Shown one piece after another: positions 1-9,123 of a DNA stretch of 64,000 nucleotides. The stretch's first letter is position 1. Every line of letters starts with the position of its first letter. The notes below the pieces were generated by a model. The model did no database searches, was not told the origin of the DNA, and worked only from the letters and a program-made list of their open reading frames with translations. The translations under genes were made by a program, and so were the position numbers. Source of the DNA: Ferruginibacter sp. (GTDB taxonomy: Bacteria; Bacteroidota; Bacteroidia; Chitinophagales; Chitinophagaceae); contig JAOQAK010000080.1 in assembly GCA_025963635.1 (NCBI GenBank), forward strand, positions 124,001-188,000, written 5' to 3'.

Positions 1-111
1 TGTGTCCCTTGTTTCATAAAGGTTTTTTTGTTCCTTATAGGAGAACCACGCTTCTATAGAAAGCAGCAGTACGAAAAAAGGAATGGCATAGTATAATATA
101 ACCGGGGGCAT
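1..111 (-). CDS. Sterol desaturase / fatty acid hydroxylase-like protein, N-terminal 37 residues only
   Basis: An open minus-strand frame begins with ATG at 111 and runs off the window start. The 37 residues begin MPPVILYYAIPFFVLLLSIE and continue with a short charged stretch ending ETRDT. One hydrophobic helix followed by a Y-E-T-R-D-T-like segment resembles the start of the membrane-bound sterol desaturase / fatty acid hydroxylase family common in Bacteroidota. The histidine boxes that define the family lie outside the window, so the name is an inference. The only in-frame stop upstream is a TGA about 55 bases before the ATG, and no better start lies between. Confidence 0.5.
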   Translation of the reverse strand, partial: MPPVILYYAIPFFVLLLSIEAWFSYKEQKNLYETRDT

Positions 112-293
112 CAGGATAAAATTCGTATTGAAGTGTTTAAATTGAGCATAAATTATGGTTCAAGTTAATTAGGTTTATTCAAATATGAATTTATATATTT
201 TAAATTATATTGATCGAAAAAATAAGGCGCTTACGGCCTGCTGTTGAAAAATTATCAAATAAATAAGTTTCGGAGGACTTTAATCGCCAATTG

Positions 294-321
294 AAAAAGC
301 CCGGTACAGACCGGACTTTTT
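294..321. terminator. Bidirectional hairpin terminator downstream of hppA
   Basis: AAAAAGcCCGG, a 6-base loop, then CCGGaCTTTTT form a stem with one mismatch, flanked by A and T runs so that it can work on both strands. It lies about 95 bases beyond the hppA stop. Apart from this hairpin I see nothing in 112-414 other than the upstream region of the gene at 1-111. Confidence 0.6.
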
Positions 322-414
322 ATAAAATATCTATTTCAATTTTCTGTAAACCAGTTAAACCGGAAGACAGTATTTTGAAGATGAGCTTTACTACAATCGC
401 ATTACACCTTCAAT

Positions 415-2610
415 TTATTCCTTAACAGGTTTGCCGGCATCCATCTTTATAAGCACCTCCATTTGAGCTTTCCTGTTTGCTTCAATTTTGTCGTGGTGTA
501 TAACGGCGAGGGTAGGGGCTATTACCAAACTTACAATACTCATCAATTTTATCAAAATATTCATAGAAGGACCGGATGTGTCTTTGAACGGGTCGCCGAC
601 GGTGTCACCAGTCACAGAAGCCTTGTGCGGCTCAGACTTTTTGTAGAACATTTCGCCATTGATCTCAACGCCTTTTTCAAAAGATTTCTTTGCGTTATCC
701 CAGGCACCGCCGGCATTATTCTGGAACATGCCCATTAATACTCCACAAACCGTAGCGCCTGCAAGAAATCCGCCTAAAACTTCCGGACCAAAAATAAACC
801 CGATTAAAATAGGCGATAATAAAGCAATTGCACCAGGCAACATCATCTTCTTAAGAGATGCCTGGGTTGAAATAGCCACACATTTATCGTACTCCGGTTT
901 GCCCGTTCCTTCCATGATCCCCGGAATGGTGTGAAACTGGCGGCGAACTTCTTCTACCATTGCCATTGCAGCTTCACCAACGGCACGGATGGCCAAAGAA
1001 GAAAATATAAATGGAATCATTCCTCCCACAAATAAGCCGGCCAGTACATCTGCATGATAAATATTAATTCCATCAATACCTGCTATACCTACAAAGGCTG
1101 CAAACAAGGCAAGCGCTGTTAATGCCGCGGAAGCAATTGCAAAACCCTTTCCACTTGCCGCAGTTGTATTACCTACCGCATCCAGGATGTCTGTTTTTTC
1201 TCTCACTTCTTTTGGCAATTCACTCATTTCAGCAATACCCCCGGCATTGTCAGCAATGGGGCCAAACGCATCAATTGCCAATTGCATGGCTGTGGTAGCC
1301 ATCATACCAGCAGCTGCAATTGCTACACCATATAATCCTGCACAGGCAAAAGATCCGTAAATACCTGACGCCAGTACTAAAATCGGCAATAAGGTACTTT
1401 CCATTCCTACTGCCAAACCTCCAATAATATTAGTAGCGTGACCTGTAGCCGATTGCCGGATAATACTCATCACCGGGCGTTTGCCCATAGCGGTATAATA
1501 TTCCGTGATCAGGCTCATCAATGTTCCTACGGTAAGTCCTACCATGATAGCACCAAAGATGCCCATCTTGGTAAATTCGTGTCCACGCAAGCTCATCGTT
1601 CCTGGCATTAACCAGTTTACCAGGAAATAGGAGGCGATCGCCGTAAGTATAATTGATCCCCAATTGCCCATGTTCAGTGCTTTTTGAACGGCATTGGTGC
1701 TGATGCCCGCGTTTTCCGAAATCCGGACAAAAAAGGTTCCGATAATGGAAAACAAAATGCCCATCGATGCAATCAGCATTGGTAAAAGAATCGGCGACAT
1801 TCCGCCAAAATTATCAGTGAGCGCACTCGTTTCCCTCCCAAGCACCATGGTAGCTAAAACCGTAGCGACATAAGATCCAAAAAGATCGGCTCCCATACCT
1901 GCTACATCACCCACATTATCACCCACGTTATCCGCGATGGTGGCCGGATTTCTTGGATCATCTTCAGGAATACCTTTTTCAACCTTGCCAACAAGATCGG
2001 CGCCCACATCAGCAGCTTTTGTATAAATACCTCCACCAACACGGGCAAACAAGGCAATAGATTCAGCTCCGAGGGAGAAACCTGTTAATATTTCAATAGT
2101 CTGCTCCATTGCCTTGCTGTCAACAGCAGCATCCGGAGCAAAAATCATTTTAAGGATAATAAAAAGACCACCCAGTCCCAGCACCGCTAAACCTGCTACC
2201 CCCATACCCATCACTGACCCCCCGGTAAATGAAACCATTAGAGCTTTGCTAAGGCTGGTTCTTGCTGCCTGCGCTGTGCGAACATTTGCTTTGGTGGCTA
2301 CTCTCATACCAATAAAGCCAGCGAGTGCACTAAAAAATGCTCCTAATATAAAAGCCAATGCAATACTCCAATGGCTATTCGCATTGCTGTAACCCATCAC
2401 TCCAAGAAGTAAAGCACCTATCAACACAAAATAAGTAAGAATCTTATACTCTGCCTTTAAGAAAGCCATTGCACCCTCAGCAATATAAGTGCTGATCTCT
2501 TTCATGCGTTCATTGCCTGCATCTTGTTTGGAAACCCACGCAAATTTTACGAATGTGTACAATAAGCCCACAACGCCCATCGCCGGAATAACATAGATCA
2601 ATTTGTCCAT
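415..2610 (-). CDS. hppA: Membrane-bound ion-translocating pyrophosphatase, K+-dependent type
   Basis: Hydrolyses pyrophosphate in the cytoplasmic membrane and uses the energy to pump H+ and/or Na+. The 731-residue length and about 16 hydrophobic segments fit the family. The substrate loop [20 protein letters not shown] is at residues 192-211, followed by the acidic [16 protein letters not shown] stretch and a second acidic loop [12 protein letters not shown] near 448. In [10 protein letters not shown] (about 481) alanine 484 and glycine 487 stand where K+-independent enzymes have Lys and Thr, so this should be a K+-dependent enzyme; many of these pump Na+, but the ion cannot be read from the sequence. 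A longer frame starts with TTG at 2640, but that TTG lies inside the -7 promoter box, so the ATG at 2610 is chosen. Monocistronic by context. Confidence 0.95.
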   Translation of the reverse strand: MDKLIYVIPAMGVVGLLYTFVKFAWVSKQDAGNERMKEISTYIAEGAMAFLKAEYKILTYFVLIGALLLGVMGYSNANSHWSIALAFILGAFFSALAGFIGMRVATKANVRTAQAARTSLSKALMVSFTGGSVMGMGVAGLAVLGLGGLFIILKMIFAPDAAVDSKAMEQTIEILTGFSLGAESIALFARVGGGIYTKAADVGADLVGKVEKGIPEDDPRNPATIADNVGDNVGDVAGMGADLFGSYVATVLATMVLGRETSALTDNFGGMSPILLPMLIASMGILFSIIGTFFVRISENAGISTNAVQKALNMGNWGSIILTAIASYFLVNWLMPGTMSLRGHEFTKMGIFGAIMVGLTVGTLMSLITEYYTAMGKRPVMSIIRQSATGHATNIIGGLAVGMESTLLPILVLASGIYGSFACAGLYGVAIAAAGMMATTAMQLAIDAFGPIADNAGGIAEMSELPKEVREKTDILDAVGNTTAASGKGFAIASAALTALALFAAFVGIAGIDGINIYHADVLAGLFVGGMIPFIFSSLAIRAVGEAAMAMVEEVRRQFHTIPGIMEGTGKPEYDKCVAISTQASLKKMMLPGAIALLSPILIGFIFGPEVLGGFLAGATVCGVLMGMFQNNAGGAWDNAKKSFEKGVEINGEMFYKKSEPHKASVTGDTVGDPFKDTSGPSMNILIKLMSIVSLVIAPTLAVIHHDKIEANRKAQMEVLIKMDAGKPVKE

Positions 2611-2637
2611 AAGAAGTGTTCTAATTTTTTTGGATGC

Positions 2638-2669
2638 CAAAAATAGGGTAATTGGTTTAAATACAACAA
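2638..2669 (-). promoter_or_regulatory. hppA promoter (Bacteroidota type)
   Basis: On the minus strand TTGTTG is followed after 18 bases by TATTTTTG, matching the -33 TTG / -7 TAnnTTTG consensus. It predicts a leader of about 25 bases before the ATG at 2610 and rules out the TTG start at 2640. Confidence 0.65.
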
Positions 2670-2761
2670 GAATGGGGTATATTCTTATTAATTAACGGGA
2701 AACGTTGTTTTTAATACCTTTTCCATCAAGAAAAATTTATTTAGAATAAAAGCATCAATAA

Positions 2762-2795
2762 AAAAGAGACTATAAATTTCTTTATAATCTCTTTT
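2762..2795 (-). terminator. lpdA terminator hairpin
   Basis: AAAAGAGAcTATAAA pairs with TTTATAaTCTCTTTT across a 4-base loop. It starts about 22 bases after the lpdA stop, and on the minus strand it ends in a T-rich run. Confidence 0.65.
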
Positions 2796-2816
2796 AATTT
2801 TTTTAGCATCGCTGCA

Positions 2817-4205
2817 TTAAATGTCAGTGGCTTCGCCGTATGCCACGGCTGTCGCTTCTTTTAATCCTTCGCTCATAGTTGGATGCGGATGAATCGTATT
2901 TAGAATTTCATGACCGGTGGTTTCCAACTTGCGGGCTGCTACTGCTTCTGCAATATTTTCAGTAACATTCATACCGATCATATGGCAACCCAGGAACTCG
3001 CCGTACTTGGCATCATAAATTACTTTTACAAATCCTTCTGTTGCGCCTGCAGCACTGGCTTTACCGCTTGCCATATAGGGGAACTTGCCCACTTTAATTT
3101 CATATCCGGCATCTTTTGCGCCTTTTTCAGTGTAGCCTACGGAAGCAATTTCAGGTGAAGTGTAGGTACAGCCCGGAATATTGTTGTAGTCGATCGGGTC
3201 TGGATGGTGACCGCTTAAATGCTCTGCCGCGTTGATGCCTTCTTTGGAAGCCACATGCGCAAGCGCCTGGCCCGGAGTACAATCGCCGATGGCGTAGATG
3301 CCGGGTATATTGGTTTGACCATTCGCATCAACCATTATTTTACCTCTTTCTGTTTTAATGCCTAATCCTTCCAGGCCAATGTTTTCAATATTTGCCACTA
3401 CGCCCACTGCACTTAAAACGATATCGGCTTCCAGGATCACTTCACCATTCGGCGTTTTTACCTTTGCCTTTACACCTTCACCGCTGGTATCTACGCTCAA
3501 TACTTCGCTGCTGGTCATTACGGTGATGCCTTGTTTTTTGAATTGCTTTTCCAATTCCTTGCTGATGTCCTCATCTTCCACCGGAACAATGCGGGGCATG
3601 TATTCAACGATGGTAACCTTTGTTCCGAGTGTATTGTAGAAATATGCGAATTCGGAACCGATGGCCCCACTGCCGCAAACGATCATGGTTTTTGGCTGTG
3701 TAGGCAATACCATTGCTTTGCGATATCCTATTATCTTGTCGTCATTGATTGGCATACTGGGTAGCTCACGGGCCCTGCCGCCAGTTGCTATGATGATGTT
3801 TTTTGCTTCCTGTATTTGCTTGGTACCATCTGCAGCGGTTACTTCCAATTTGCCCGGAGCGACCAGTTTACCAAAGCCCATGATCACATCAATTTTATTC
3901 TTCTTCATCAGGAACTGAACCCCCTTACTCATTTTATCTGCAACACCACGACTACGTTTGATAACGCCTTCGAAGTTGGGTGTGGGATCGGCGATATTGA
4001 TTCCATAATCTGCTGCATGTTTTGCATATTCAAATACCTGGGCACTTTTTAATAACGCTTTCGTTGGAATACATCCCCAGTTGAGGCATACACCACCAAG
4101 ACTTTCCTTTTCTATGATTGCTACTTTTTTGCCAAGCTGACTTGCCCTGATTGCAGCCGGATATCCGCCCGGTCCACTTCCTAACACAATTACATCGTAT
4201 GCCAT
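2817..4205 (-). CDS. lpdA: Dihydrolipoyl dehydrogenase (E3 of 2-oxoacid dehydrogenase complexes)
   Basis: FAD-dependent enzyme that reoxidises dihydrolipoamide with NAD+ for the pyruvate and 2-oxoglutarate dehydrogenase complexes and the glycine cleavage system. The 462-residue length is typical. Visible are the FAD-binding GSGPGGYPAAIRA (residues 9-21), the redox-active disulfide GGVCLNWGCIPTKAL (Cys40, Cys45), the NAD-binding GSGAIGSEFAYFY, the second FAD motif with IYAIGDCTPG, and the C-terminal HPHPTMSE carrying the His-Glu active-site pair. The gene stands alone with its own promoter and terminator, with no other dehydrogenase subunits next to it, which is common in Bacteroidota. Confidence 0.96.
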   Translation of the reverse strand: MAYDVIVLGSGPGGYPAAIRASQLGKKVAIIEKESLGGVCLNWGCIPTKALLKSAQVFEYAKHAADYGINIADPTPNFEGVIKRSRGVADKMSKGVQFLMKKNKIDVIMGFGKLVAPGKLEVTAADGTKQIQEAKNIIIATGGRARELPSMPINDDKIIGYRKAMVLPTQPKTMIVCGSGAIGSEFAYFYNTLGTKVTIVEYMPRIVPVEDEDISKELEKQFKKQGITVMTSSEVLSVDTSGEGVKAKVKTPNGEVILEADIVLSAVGVVANIENIGLEGLGIKTERGKIMVDANGQTNIPGIYAIGDCTPGQALAHVASKEGINAAEHLSGHHPDPIDYNNIPGCTYTSPEIASVGYTEKGAKDAGYEIKVGKFPYMASGKASAAGATEGFVKVIYDAKYGEFLGCHMIGMNVTENIAEAVAARKLETTGHEILNTIHPHPTMSEGLKEATAVAYGEATDI

Positions 4206-4288
4206 GATTTGATAAATTTGTTGTTTGAATGATTGGTTGAAAGGTTAATCACGCTACCGCTGCATCTGATTAACTTTTAATAAGATGG

Positions 4289-4320
4289 CAAAATTAGTCG
4301 GAAATGGGGGATTAGCCAAA
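4289..4320 (-). promoter_or_regulatory. lpdA promoter
   Basis: Minus-strand TTTG, 20 bases, then TAATTTTG match the Bacteroidota -33/-7 pattern. The predicted leader to the lpdA ATG at 4205 is about 80 bases. Confidence 0.55.
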
Positions 4321-4376
4321 AGCTAATTTAAACCCTTTCACCCTTACTTATAAAAAAATAAATTGAACTATCCTTG

Positions 4377-4384
4377 TATTTTTG
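4377..4384 (+). promoter_or_regulatory. -7 box of the thioredoxin-like gene; possible leaderless mRNA
   Basis: TATTTTTG fits TAnnTTTG and ends only three bases before the ATG at 4388. No clear TTG is found about 19 bases upstream. If used, the transcript would start at or next to the start codon. Confidence 0.35.
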
Positions 4385-4387
4385 AGT

Positions 4388-4873
4388 ATGAAAAAAATAG
4401 TCTTATTTGCCGTGTTCTTTTTTCTTATATCGCTTACAAAAGCACAAACTATTGCTTCATGGAAAATGAAGGATGTAGTTAACTACTTTAGCAGGAAAAC
4501 AGATTCCGTGTATGTGATTAACTTTTGGGCTTCCTTTTGTAAACCTTGTGTAGCCGAGATTCCTTACCTGCAAAGCATTTCAAAAAAATATGCCCGGCAA
4601 AAAGTAAACCTGCTGCTGGTGAGCCTTGACCTGGCTTCTTTTTATCCTGCCAAAATTGAAAGCTTTACAAGAAAAAATAATATCGGCGCACGGGTTGTGT
4701 GGCTCAATGAAACGGATGCGGATTATTTTTGCCCGTTGATTGATCAAAAATGGAGTGGTTCCATACCGGCCACTGTTATTATCAATGCGAGCTCAGGGTA
4801 TAAAAAATTAATAGAGACCGAAATGAGCGAAAAACAATTCGAAGCGGAATTGAAAAAGGCAATGGAAGAGTGA
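4388..4873 (+). CDS. Secreted thioredoxin-like (TlpA/ResA-type) protein
   Basis: A 161-residue protein with a signal peptide (MKKIVLFAVFFFLISLTKAQ) followed by a thioredoxin fold with FWASFCKPC (Cys51, Cys54) and a later IPATVII segment that supplies the cis-proline. TlpA/ResA proteins reduce or exchange disulfides outside the cytoplasmic membrane, often during cytochrome c maturation or under oxidative stress; the substrate is unknown here. An upstream in-frame TTG at 4382 gives two extra residues, but the ATG is preferred because it starts the signal peptide properly. It diverges from lpdA and is followed at once by a degenerate 7-base repeat array. Confidence 0.85.
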   Translation: MKKIVLFAVFFFLISLTKAQTIASWKMKDVVNYFSRKTDSVYVINFWASFCKPCVAEIPYLQSISKKYARQKVNLLLVSLDLASFYPAKIESFTRKNNIGARVVWLNETDADYFCPLIDQKWSGSIPATVIINASSGYKKLIETEMSEKQFEAELKKAMEE

Positions 4874-4926
4874 GGTTGATGGGCGATGGTTGAAGGTAGA
4901 AGGCTGAAGGAAGGTTGAAGGTGGAA
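4874..4926. repeat. Degenerate heptamer array, unit GGNNGAA
   Basis: Immediately after the stop codon, units of seven bases follow each other: ggttgat, gggcgat, ggttgaa, ggtagaa, ggctgaa, a 4-base partial ggaa, ggttgaa, ggtggaa. The period is 7, not 3, so it is not coding. Similar arrays with other unit sequences lie at 28625 and 43805. Confidence 0.6.
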
Positions 4927-4975
4927 AGTAGATAGGCCAGGCTTCCCAGGCGGTTATCTTCTTTTTTAACAGGTA

Positions 4976-5584
4976 TTAACCATTGATCTTTTTAATCCCG
5001 CAACCTACACTCCGTGTTTCCCTTACAGATATTTCTTTGCCCGCAGCCAGTTCATCGATGGCTATCTGTAAATGCTTCCGGGTTACGCTTTCATCATCCG
5101 AGGGGTTATTATCAATCGCACCATGGTACACGAGCTTTAAATCTTTGTCAAATAGGAAACATTCAGGCGTCCGCTTAGCGCCAAAAGCATCTGCCAAAAC
5201 GTTTTTTTCGTCAACGGCGTATACCCACTTATATTGTTGCGTTTCTGCATATTCCTTCATGGCAATATAACTATCTTCATCGCTGCGGTTAGCTTCATTG
5301 CTGTTCAATAGAATTACACCCAATTCCATTTTTTGTGCATAGGCACAAATTTCCCTTGTGCGTTGTTGATTTTTTATTACATATGGGCAGGTATTGCAAC
5401 TAAACATTACCAGTATGCCGTTTTTATTTTTCAGTTCTTTTATAGAAACTTCTTTCCCTGATACATCCTTCATTTTAATATCTCCCTTTGGTAATTGACT
5501 GCCAATTGGCAAAGGATCGTTGGAAATAAAGCCCATCATCGAAATGGTGATGATGACCGCCAGTATAAAGGTTATCCTGCGCAT
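4976..5584 (-). CDS. Secreted redoxin-domain (AhpC/TSA-like) thioredoxin family protein
   Basis: 202 residues with an N-terminal signal/anchor helix (MRRITFILAVIITISMMGFI). The redoxin domain contains MFSCNTCPYVI (Cys63, Cys66), the NTCPYV form seen in a large group of uncharacterised bacterial redoxins, and ends with a conserved SVGCGIKK tail in which a third cysteine may take part in catalysis. A role in thiol redox chemistry in the periplasm is likely from the fold and is not proven. Convergent with the TlpA-like gene at 4388; both are thioredoxin-fold proteins. Confidence 0.8.
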   Translation of the reverse strand: MRRITFILAVIITISMMGFISNDPLPIGSQLPKGDIKMKDVSGKEVSIKELKNKNGILVMFSCNTCPYVIKNQQRTREICAYAQKMELGVILLNSNEANRSDEDSYIAMKEYAETQQYKWVYAVDEKNVLADAFGAKRTPECFLFDKDLKLVYHGAIDNNPSDDESVTRKHLQIAIDELAAGKEISVRETRSVGCGIKKING

Positions 5585-5647
5585 ATCATTGTGTTTGGAT
5601 AAAATTAAAAAAAGCGATTCATTTTTTAAAACCGCTCCTGTAAAATA

Positions 5648-6610
5648 TCAAGCTGGTAAGTGCTTTTTTTTCTCCTCGATTTCCCTTTTTTCAGCAAGCG
5701 ATCTCAGCGATTTGATACTTACATTTAACTCAAAACCGATCAGTAGCACCAGTGAGTTGATGTAAATAAGTCCCATAAAGACAATGATTGTCCCGATAGA
5801 TCCATAGAGGGCATTGTACTTTCCAAAATTATAGGCAAAATAGGAAAAACCATAAGTGGCCAAAATGCTTAAAAAGGATCCAAGGATAGTTCCGGGCGAA
5901 ATTATCTTCCAGCGCTTCTCCACTGCGGGAGCGAATTTATAAATGAAGGCGATAGAAAAATAAACAAGGGCCACTATAAATATCCATCTCACATAAAAAA
6001 TAATTCCGCGAAGCATTGCACTTTCAATCCCTATCCATTTTAGCATTGCACCCTGGGTGATCAGCAAAATGAGGCAACCGAGCACCAATAAAAAAATCAG
6101 GGCAGTTAATTTTATAGCCATCCACCTGTTGTGCAGTCCTTTTCTTTTAGCAAAACCAATGTAATTTTTATTGAAAGAACGCATTAGCCCCTTCATGGCA
6201 TTGGAAGCAAAAAATAATGCGAGGATCAACCCAAAAGACAGCAGCCCAATCTTCGACTCATCAAGAAACGAGTCCACAAATTTTATCAGCGATTCATTGT
6301 GTACCCGCGATGGTACCACATCTAATATCAAACCATGCAATTCCCTCTTTATACTCTTTGTTGAAACAAAAGGCAAGTAAGGCACTAATGTAAATAAAAA
6401 CAGGAAGGAGGGAGGAATTGCCATTATAAAGTTATAGGCGATAGCGGAGGCCCTTTCCGTGAGACCAACAGTTCTTACCTGTCTGAAAAAAAATTTAATT
6501 ACATCATATAAAGGAACTCCTTCGAAACCGGGCAGGTACCAATGCTTGCTTTTGTTTAGCAGGAAGGATACCGGCTTTGTGGTTAAAAAAATGCGTTCCA
6601 GTTTTGTCAT
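5648..6610 (-). CDS. YihY/BrkB family inner-membrane protein
   Basis: 320 residues with six hydrophobic segments and the family hallmarks: an amphipathic N-terminal part, RASAIAYNFIMAIPPSFLFL at the first membrane segment, and the glycine-rich C-terminal membrane segments ending in the short hydrophilic tail IKSLRSLAEKREIEEKKKH. YihY/BrkB proteins were once annotated as ribonuclease BN in error; their actual function is unknown. No operon partner is evident, and the upstream 388 bases contain no gene I can support. Confidence 0.88.
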   Translation of the reverse strand: MTKLERIFLTTKPVSFLLNKSKHWYLPGFEGVPLYDVIKFFFRQVRTVGLTERASAIAYNFIMAIPPSFLFLFTLVPYLPFVSTKSIKRELHGLILDVVPSRVHNESLIKFVDSFLDESKIGLLSFGLILALFFASNAMKGLMRSFNKNYIGFAKRKGLHNRWMAIKLTALIFLLVLGCLILLITQGAMLKWIGIESAMLRGIIFYVRWIFIVALVYFSIAFIYKFAPAVEKRWKIISPGTILGSFLSILATYGFSYFAYNFGKYNALYGSIGTIIVFMGLIYINSLVLLIGFELNVSIKSLRSLAEKREIEEKKKHLPA

Positions 6611-6965
6611 TGAAATTTGATTGATGTTAGCGGCTAATGAATTATACCCGCAACAGTATTTCTCCTGGCTTGTTTGTAAATGATAATGGTATCGAAATGA
6701 GTTGTGCCTGGTTAACGTTCGTCAGCATGCTTTATTTCCTGTTCATGATTTTTTTAACCGGAAATTTTAAAAGCGCCATTATGCACAAAAATACAAATGG
6801 ATATTCATCCCTTGCTATAAAATGGATGTTACCAGGGTTTTGTTCGCAAAAAAGATTTGCCTTGAATGGCTGGTAGAGCAGATAATAAAGCATCCTAAAA
6901 ATGGCGTCAAAAGCAGCCGTTCAAAACAGCAGTTTACATTCACCTCTCTTCTATAGCATAATACA

Positions 6966-6973
6966 TAACTTTG
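6966..6973 (+). promoter_or_regulatory. -7 box upstream of the cidA-like gene
   Basis: TAACTTTG fits TAnnTTTG, 26 bases before the TTG start at 6999. No convincing -33 element is seen. The rest of 6611-6998 holds only an unconvincing 79-codon frame. Confidence 0.4.
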
Positions 6974-6998
6974 CGCCCTTACTTAATAAAATTTCCAT

Positions 6999-7337
6999 TT
7001 GATCAGGCAATGCGTTATAATTTTCGGATGTTTAGCACTCGGGGAATTAATTGTGCATCTTACAGGAATTAGACTTCCTTCGAGCGTAATCGGGTTGCTG
7101 TTACTTACCCTTTTCCTGAAAGTAGGATGGGTAAAACTCAAGTGGGTGAAAGGGATTTCAGATTTTTTAGTGAGCAACCTTCCTCTTTTCTTTGTTCCGC
7201 CAGGTGTGGCGATGATGCTATATTTCGACATCATCAAAGCACAATTCTGGCCCATTATTGTTTCAGCGATCGTGAGCACTTTACTTGTGCTAGCTATTAC
7301 CGGTTGGGTTCATCAATTTATGAGAAAAATACAATGA
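6999..7337 (+). CDS. CidA/LrgA family membrane protein
   Basis: 112 residues and four hydrophobic segments. The family pattern is clear: GELIVHLTGIRLPSSVIGLL near the N-terminus and FFVPPGVAMM in the middle. CidA/LrgA proteins are holin-like and, with CidB/LrgB, are linked to cell-death control and to export of pyruvate or glycolate in different organisms. The start is a TTG: the only in-frame codons between it and an upstream stop (6987) are not start codons. The last base overlaps the next gene (ATGA), so the two are translationally coupled. Confidence 0.85.
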   Translation: MIRQCVIIFGCLALGELIVHLTGIRLPSSVIGLLLLTLFLKVGWVKLKWVKGISDFLVSNLPLFFVPPGVAMMLYFDIIKAQFWPIIVSAIVSTLLVLAITGWVHQFMRKIQ

Positions 7338-8041
7338 GAACATTTTTTCAAACGGAAATATTTGCCATTACATTTACTTTCTTAGTGTACTTCCTGGCGC
7401 AGAAACTTCAGCAAAAAATAAAACTAATTATTCTTAACCCAATACTGGTGTCCATTATATTTATTATCGGTTTCCTGCTCCTGTTTAAAATAGATTATAG
7501 TTTTTATAATGAAGGAGGAAAAATGATCCAGTTCTTTTTAAAGCCGGCTGTAGTTGCGCTGGGTGTTCCTTTATATCTGCAGTTGGAAAAGATAAAGAAG
7601 CAGGCATTGCAGATCATCGTTTCTCAATTGGTGGGATGTATTGTTGGCGTGGTATCTGTTGTGCTGATTGCGAAAATGATGGGCGCTTCCAAACAGGTGA
7701 TCTTCTCTCTGGCGCCCAAATCAGTAACCACTCCTATCGCAATGGAGGTAGCACATACCATCGGCGGCATACCTTCTTTAACCGCAGCTGTTGTAATTTT
7801 TATTGGGATATTCGGCGCTATCTTCGGATATGCACTGCTTAAATGGCTGCATATTACCAATCCTATTGCCCAGGGCTTATCGATGGGCACTGCTGCACAT
7901 GCCGTTGGCACTTCAAGGTCGATGGAAATAAGTCCCACTTTTGGTGCATACTCAGGACTGGGGTTGATTGTAAACGGAATACTAACCGCTTCCCTCACAC
8001 CGTATATTTTGCAATTGTTAAGCTACTGGGTTGTCTTTTAA
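7334..8041 (+). CDS. CidB/LrgB family membrane protein
   Basis: 235 residues, about seven membrane segments. Family signatures are ALGVPLYLQL, the strongly conserved SLAPKSVTTPIAMEV, and GTAAHAVGTSRSME near the C-terminus, a region kept in LrgB and in the chloroplast glycolate/glycerate transporter. The ATG overlaps the cidA-like stop as ATGA. A longer frame starting at 7127 reads backwards into the cidA-like gene and is not real. Probable function: membrane partner of the CidA-like protein in metabolite export or turgor-linked lysis control. Confidence 0.9.
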   Translation: MRTFFQTEIFAITFTFLVYFLAQKLQQKIKLIILNPILVSIIFIIGFLLLFKIDYSFYNEGGKMIQFFLKPAVVALGVPLYLQLEKIKKQALQIIVSQLVGCIVGVVSVVLIAKMMGASKQVIFSLAPKSVTTPIAMEVAHTIGGIPSLTAAVVIFIGIFGAIFGYALLKWLHITNPIAQGLSMGTAAHAVGTSRSMEISPTFGAYSGLGLIVNGILTASLTPYILQLLSYWVVF

Positions 8042-8064
8042 TGTTCGATATTTCCGCAACTTCG

Positions 8065-9123
8065 TTAGAAACATCCGGGGACGGAAAGCAAAATAAAACT
8101 ATGTTGCCCTCCCTTATAATTGTTGTAAATCAATATGGTTTTACAATTTTTTTTAGAAAAGCTTTTTTTTATGATGTGCGAAGGCACAGGATTTTTTTGC
8201 AGGATATAACATCCCAGCCAGAGTGCCATGGCTGTCGCAGTAGGATATTCGCCGCACATATGTTTAAACCTGGCAATTCCAGTAGTATGCGGCATCATTT
8301 CTTCACACGCTAAATAATAATGTAACAATCGACTGTCACCATTTTCGCCGGTGATTAAAACATCGATTTCTTCACCATTTATTAAATTCTTTTCCAAAAA
8401 ATATTTCAATCGCTGTTTAACTGCTTCCTCTTCTTCTGTGTGTATGGTTTCTACCGCCCTTAACTGTGCTATTGCATCTTCAGGATTACCATTCACCAAA
8501 AACATGGCAGTTCCCTCACCGGCAATGCTTCCCGGGGTTTGTAAAGTATATAGATCTTCTAAAGCGAATGGCTCTTTTTTAAACCATCCGGCCAATGAAT
8601 TCAATATGTAATTATAGGAGGGGATATCATCCACCGCTCCAAGCAAATAATTATTACGCGGATTTTCTTTGATCATCATCCCGGCATCGGTCATCGCATT
8701 TTCAAAAGCAAGTCCGAGGTGTACATGCGTAATATTATAGCCGTGGTTCTGTTTGAGCATACTTAACTGTGATGCCAGCGCATTGGGCGTACTTTGCACA
8801 AAATTGCCGGGCGTTAAAAGCCCCTCATTATAATCCACCATCTGTTTTAAAAAATAGAAACAATCTTCCATGCCGGCGTTCGCGGTGCCGATAATGATAC
8901 CTGCGGGTTCCGTCCCATCTTGCAACAATGGCAATGCTGCCATCACACCCATCCGTACCGCTTTGCTCATCCGGCGCAATGTTCCCATGGGAATTCCTGT
9001 TGCGACTGGTTCTATCACCTTTAACTTATGCTCCACGGGCTGGTGCAATACAGAAATATCAACGCTATCAAAAGTTTGCTGAGGAGAAATACAGGAGGTT
9101 TGATGTATATAGAACATGGGCAT
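8065..9123 (-). CDS. Ketosynthase-like protein without catalytic residues (chain-length-factor type)
   Basis: 352 residues with the thiolase/ketosynthase layout (MSKAVRMGVMAAL, IIIGTANAGMEDCFYFLKQM, GSIAGEGTAMFLV), but the three catalytic sites are gone: VHLGLAFENA stands where TACSSS is expected, LITGENGD where AHGTGT is expected, and the last His is absent. Such proteins pair with an active ketosynthase as a chain-length factor in polyketide and aryl-polyene/flexirubin systems. Its ATG (9123) overlaps the stop of the active ketosynthase as TGATG, which suggests matched production of a heterodimer. A longer frame from 9153 only adds residues read inside the upstream gene. Last gene of the operon, convergent with the cidB-like gene 23 bases away. 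Confidence 0.8.
   Translation of the reverse strand: MPMFYIHQTSCISPQQTFDSVDISVLHQPVEHKLKVIEPVATGIPMGTLRRMSKAVRMGVMAALPLLQDGTEPAGIIIGTANAGMEDCFYFLKQMVDYNEGLLTPGNFVQSTPNALASQLSMLKQNHGYNITHVHLGLAFENAMTDAGMMIKENPRNNYLLGAVDDIPSYNYILNSLAGWFKKEPFALEDLYTLQTPGSIAGEGTAMFLVNGNPEDAIAQLRAVETIHTEEEEAVKQRLKYFLEKNLINGEEIDVLITGENGDSRLLHYYLACEEMMPHTTGIARFKHMCGEYPTATAMALWLGCYILQKNPVPSHIIKKSFSKKNCKTILIYNNYKGGQHSFILLSVPGCF

Noticed and set aside
6637-6876. 79-codon plus-strand frame between the BrkB and CidA genes
   Set aside because: No recognisable domain and no good promoter or start context; the composition looks like chance sequence in an intergenic region.
7127-7333. N-terminal extension of the CidB-like frame
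   Set aside because: It is read inside the CidA-like gene in another frame; the ATG at 7334 overlapping the CidA stop is the natural start.
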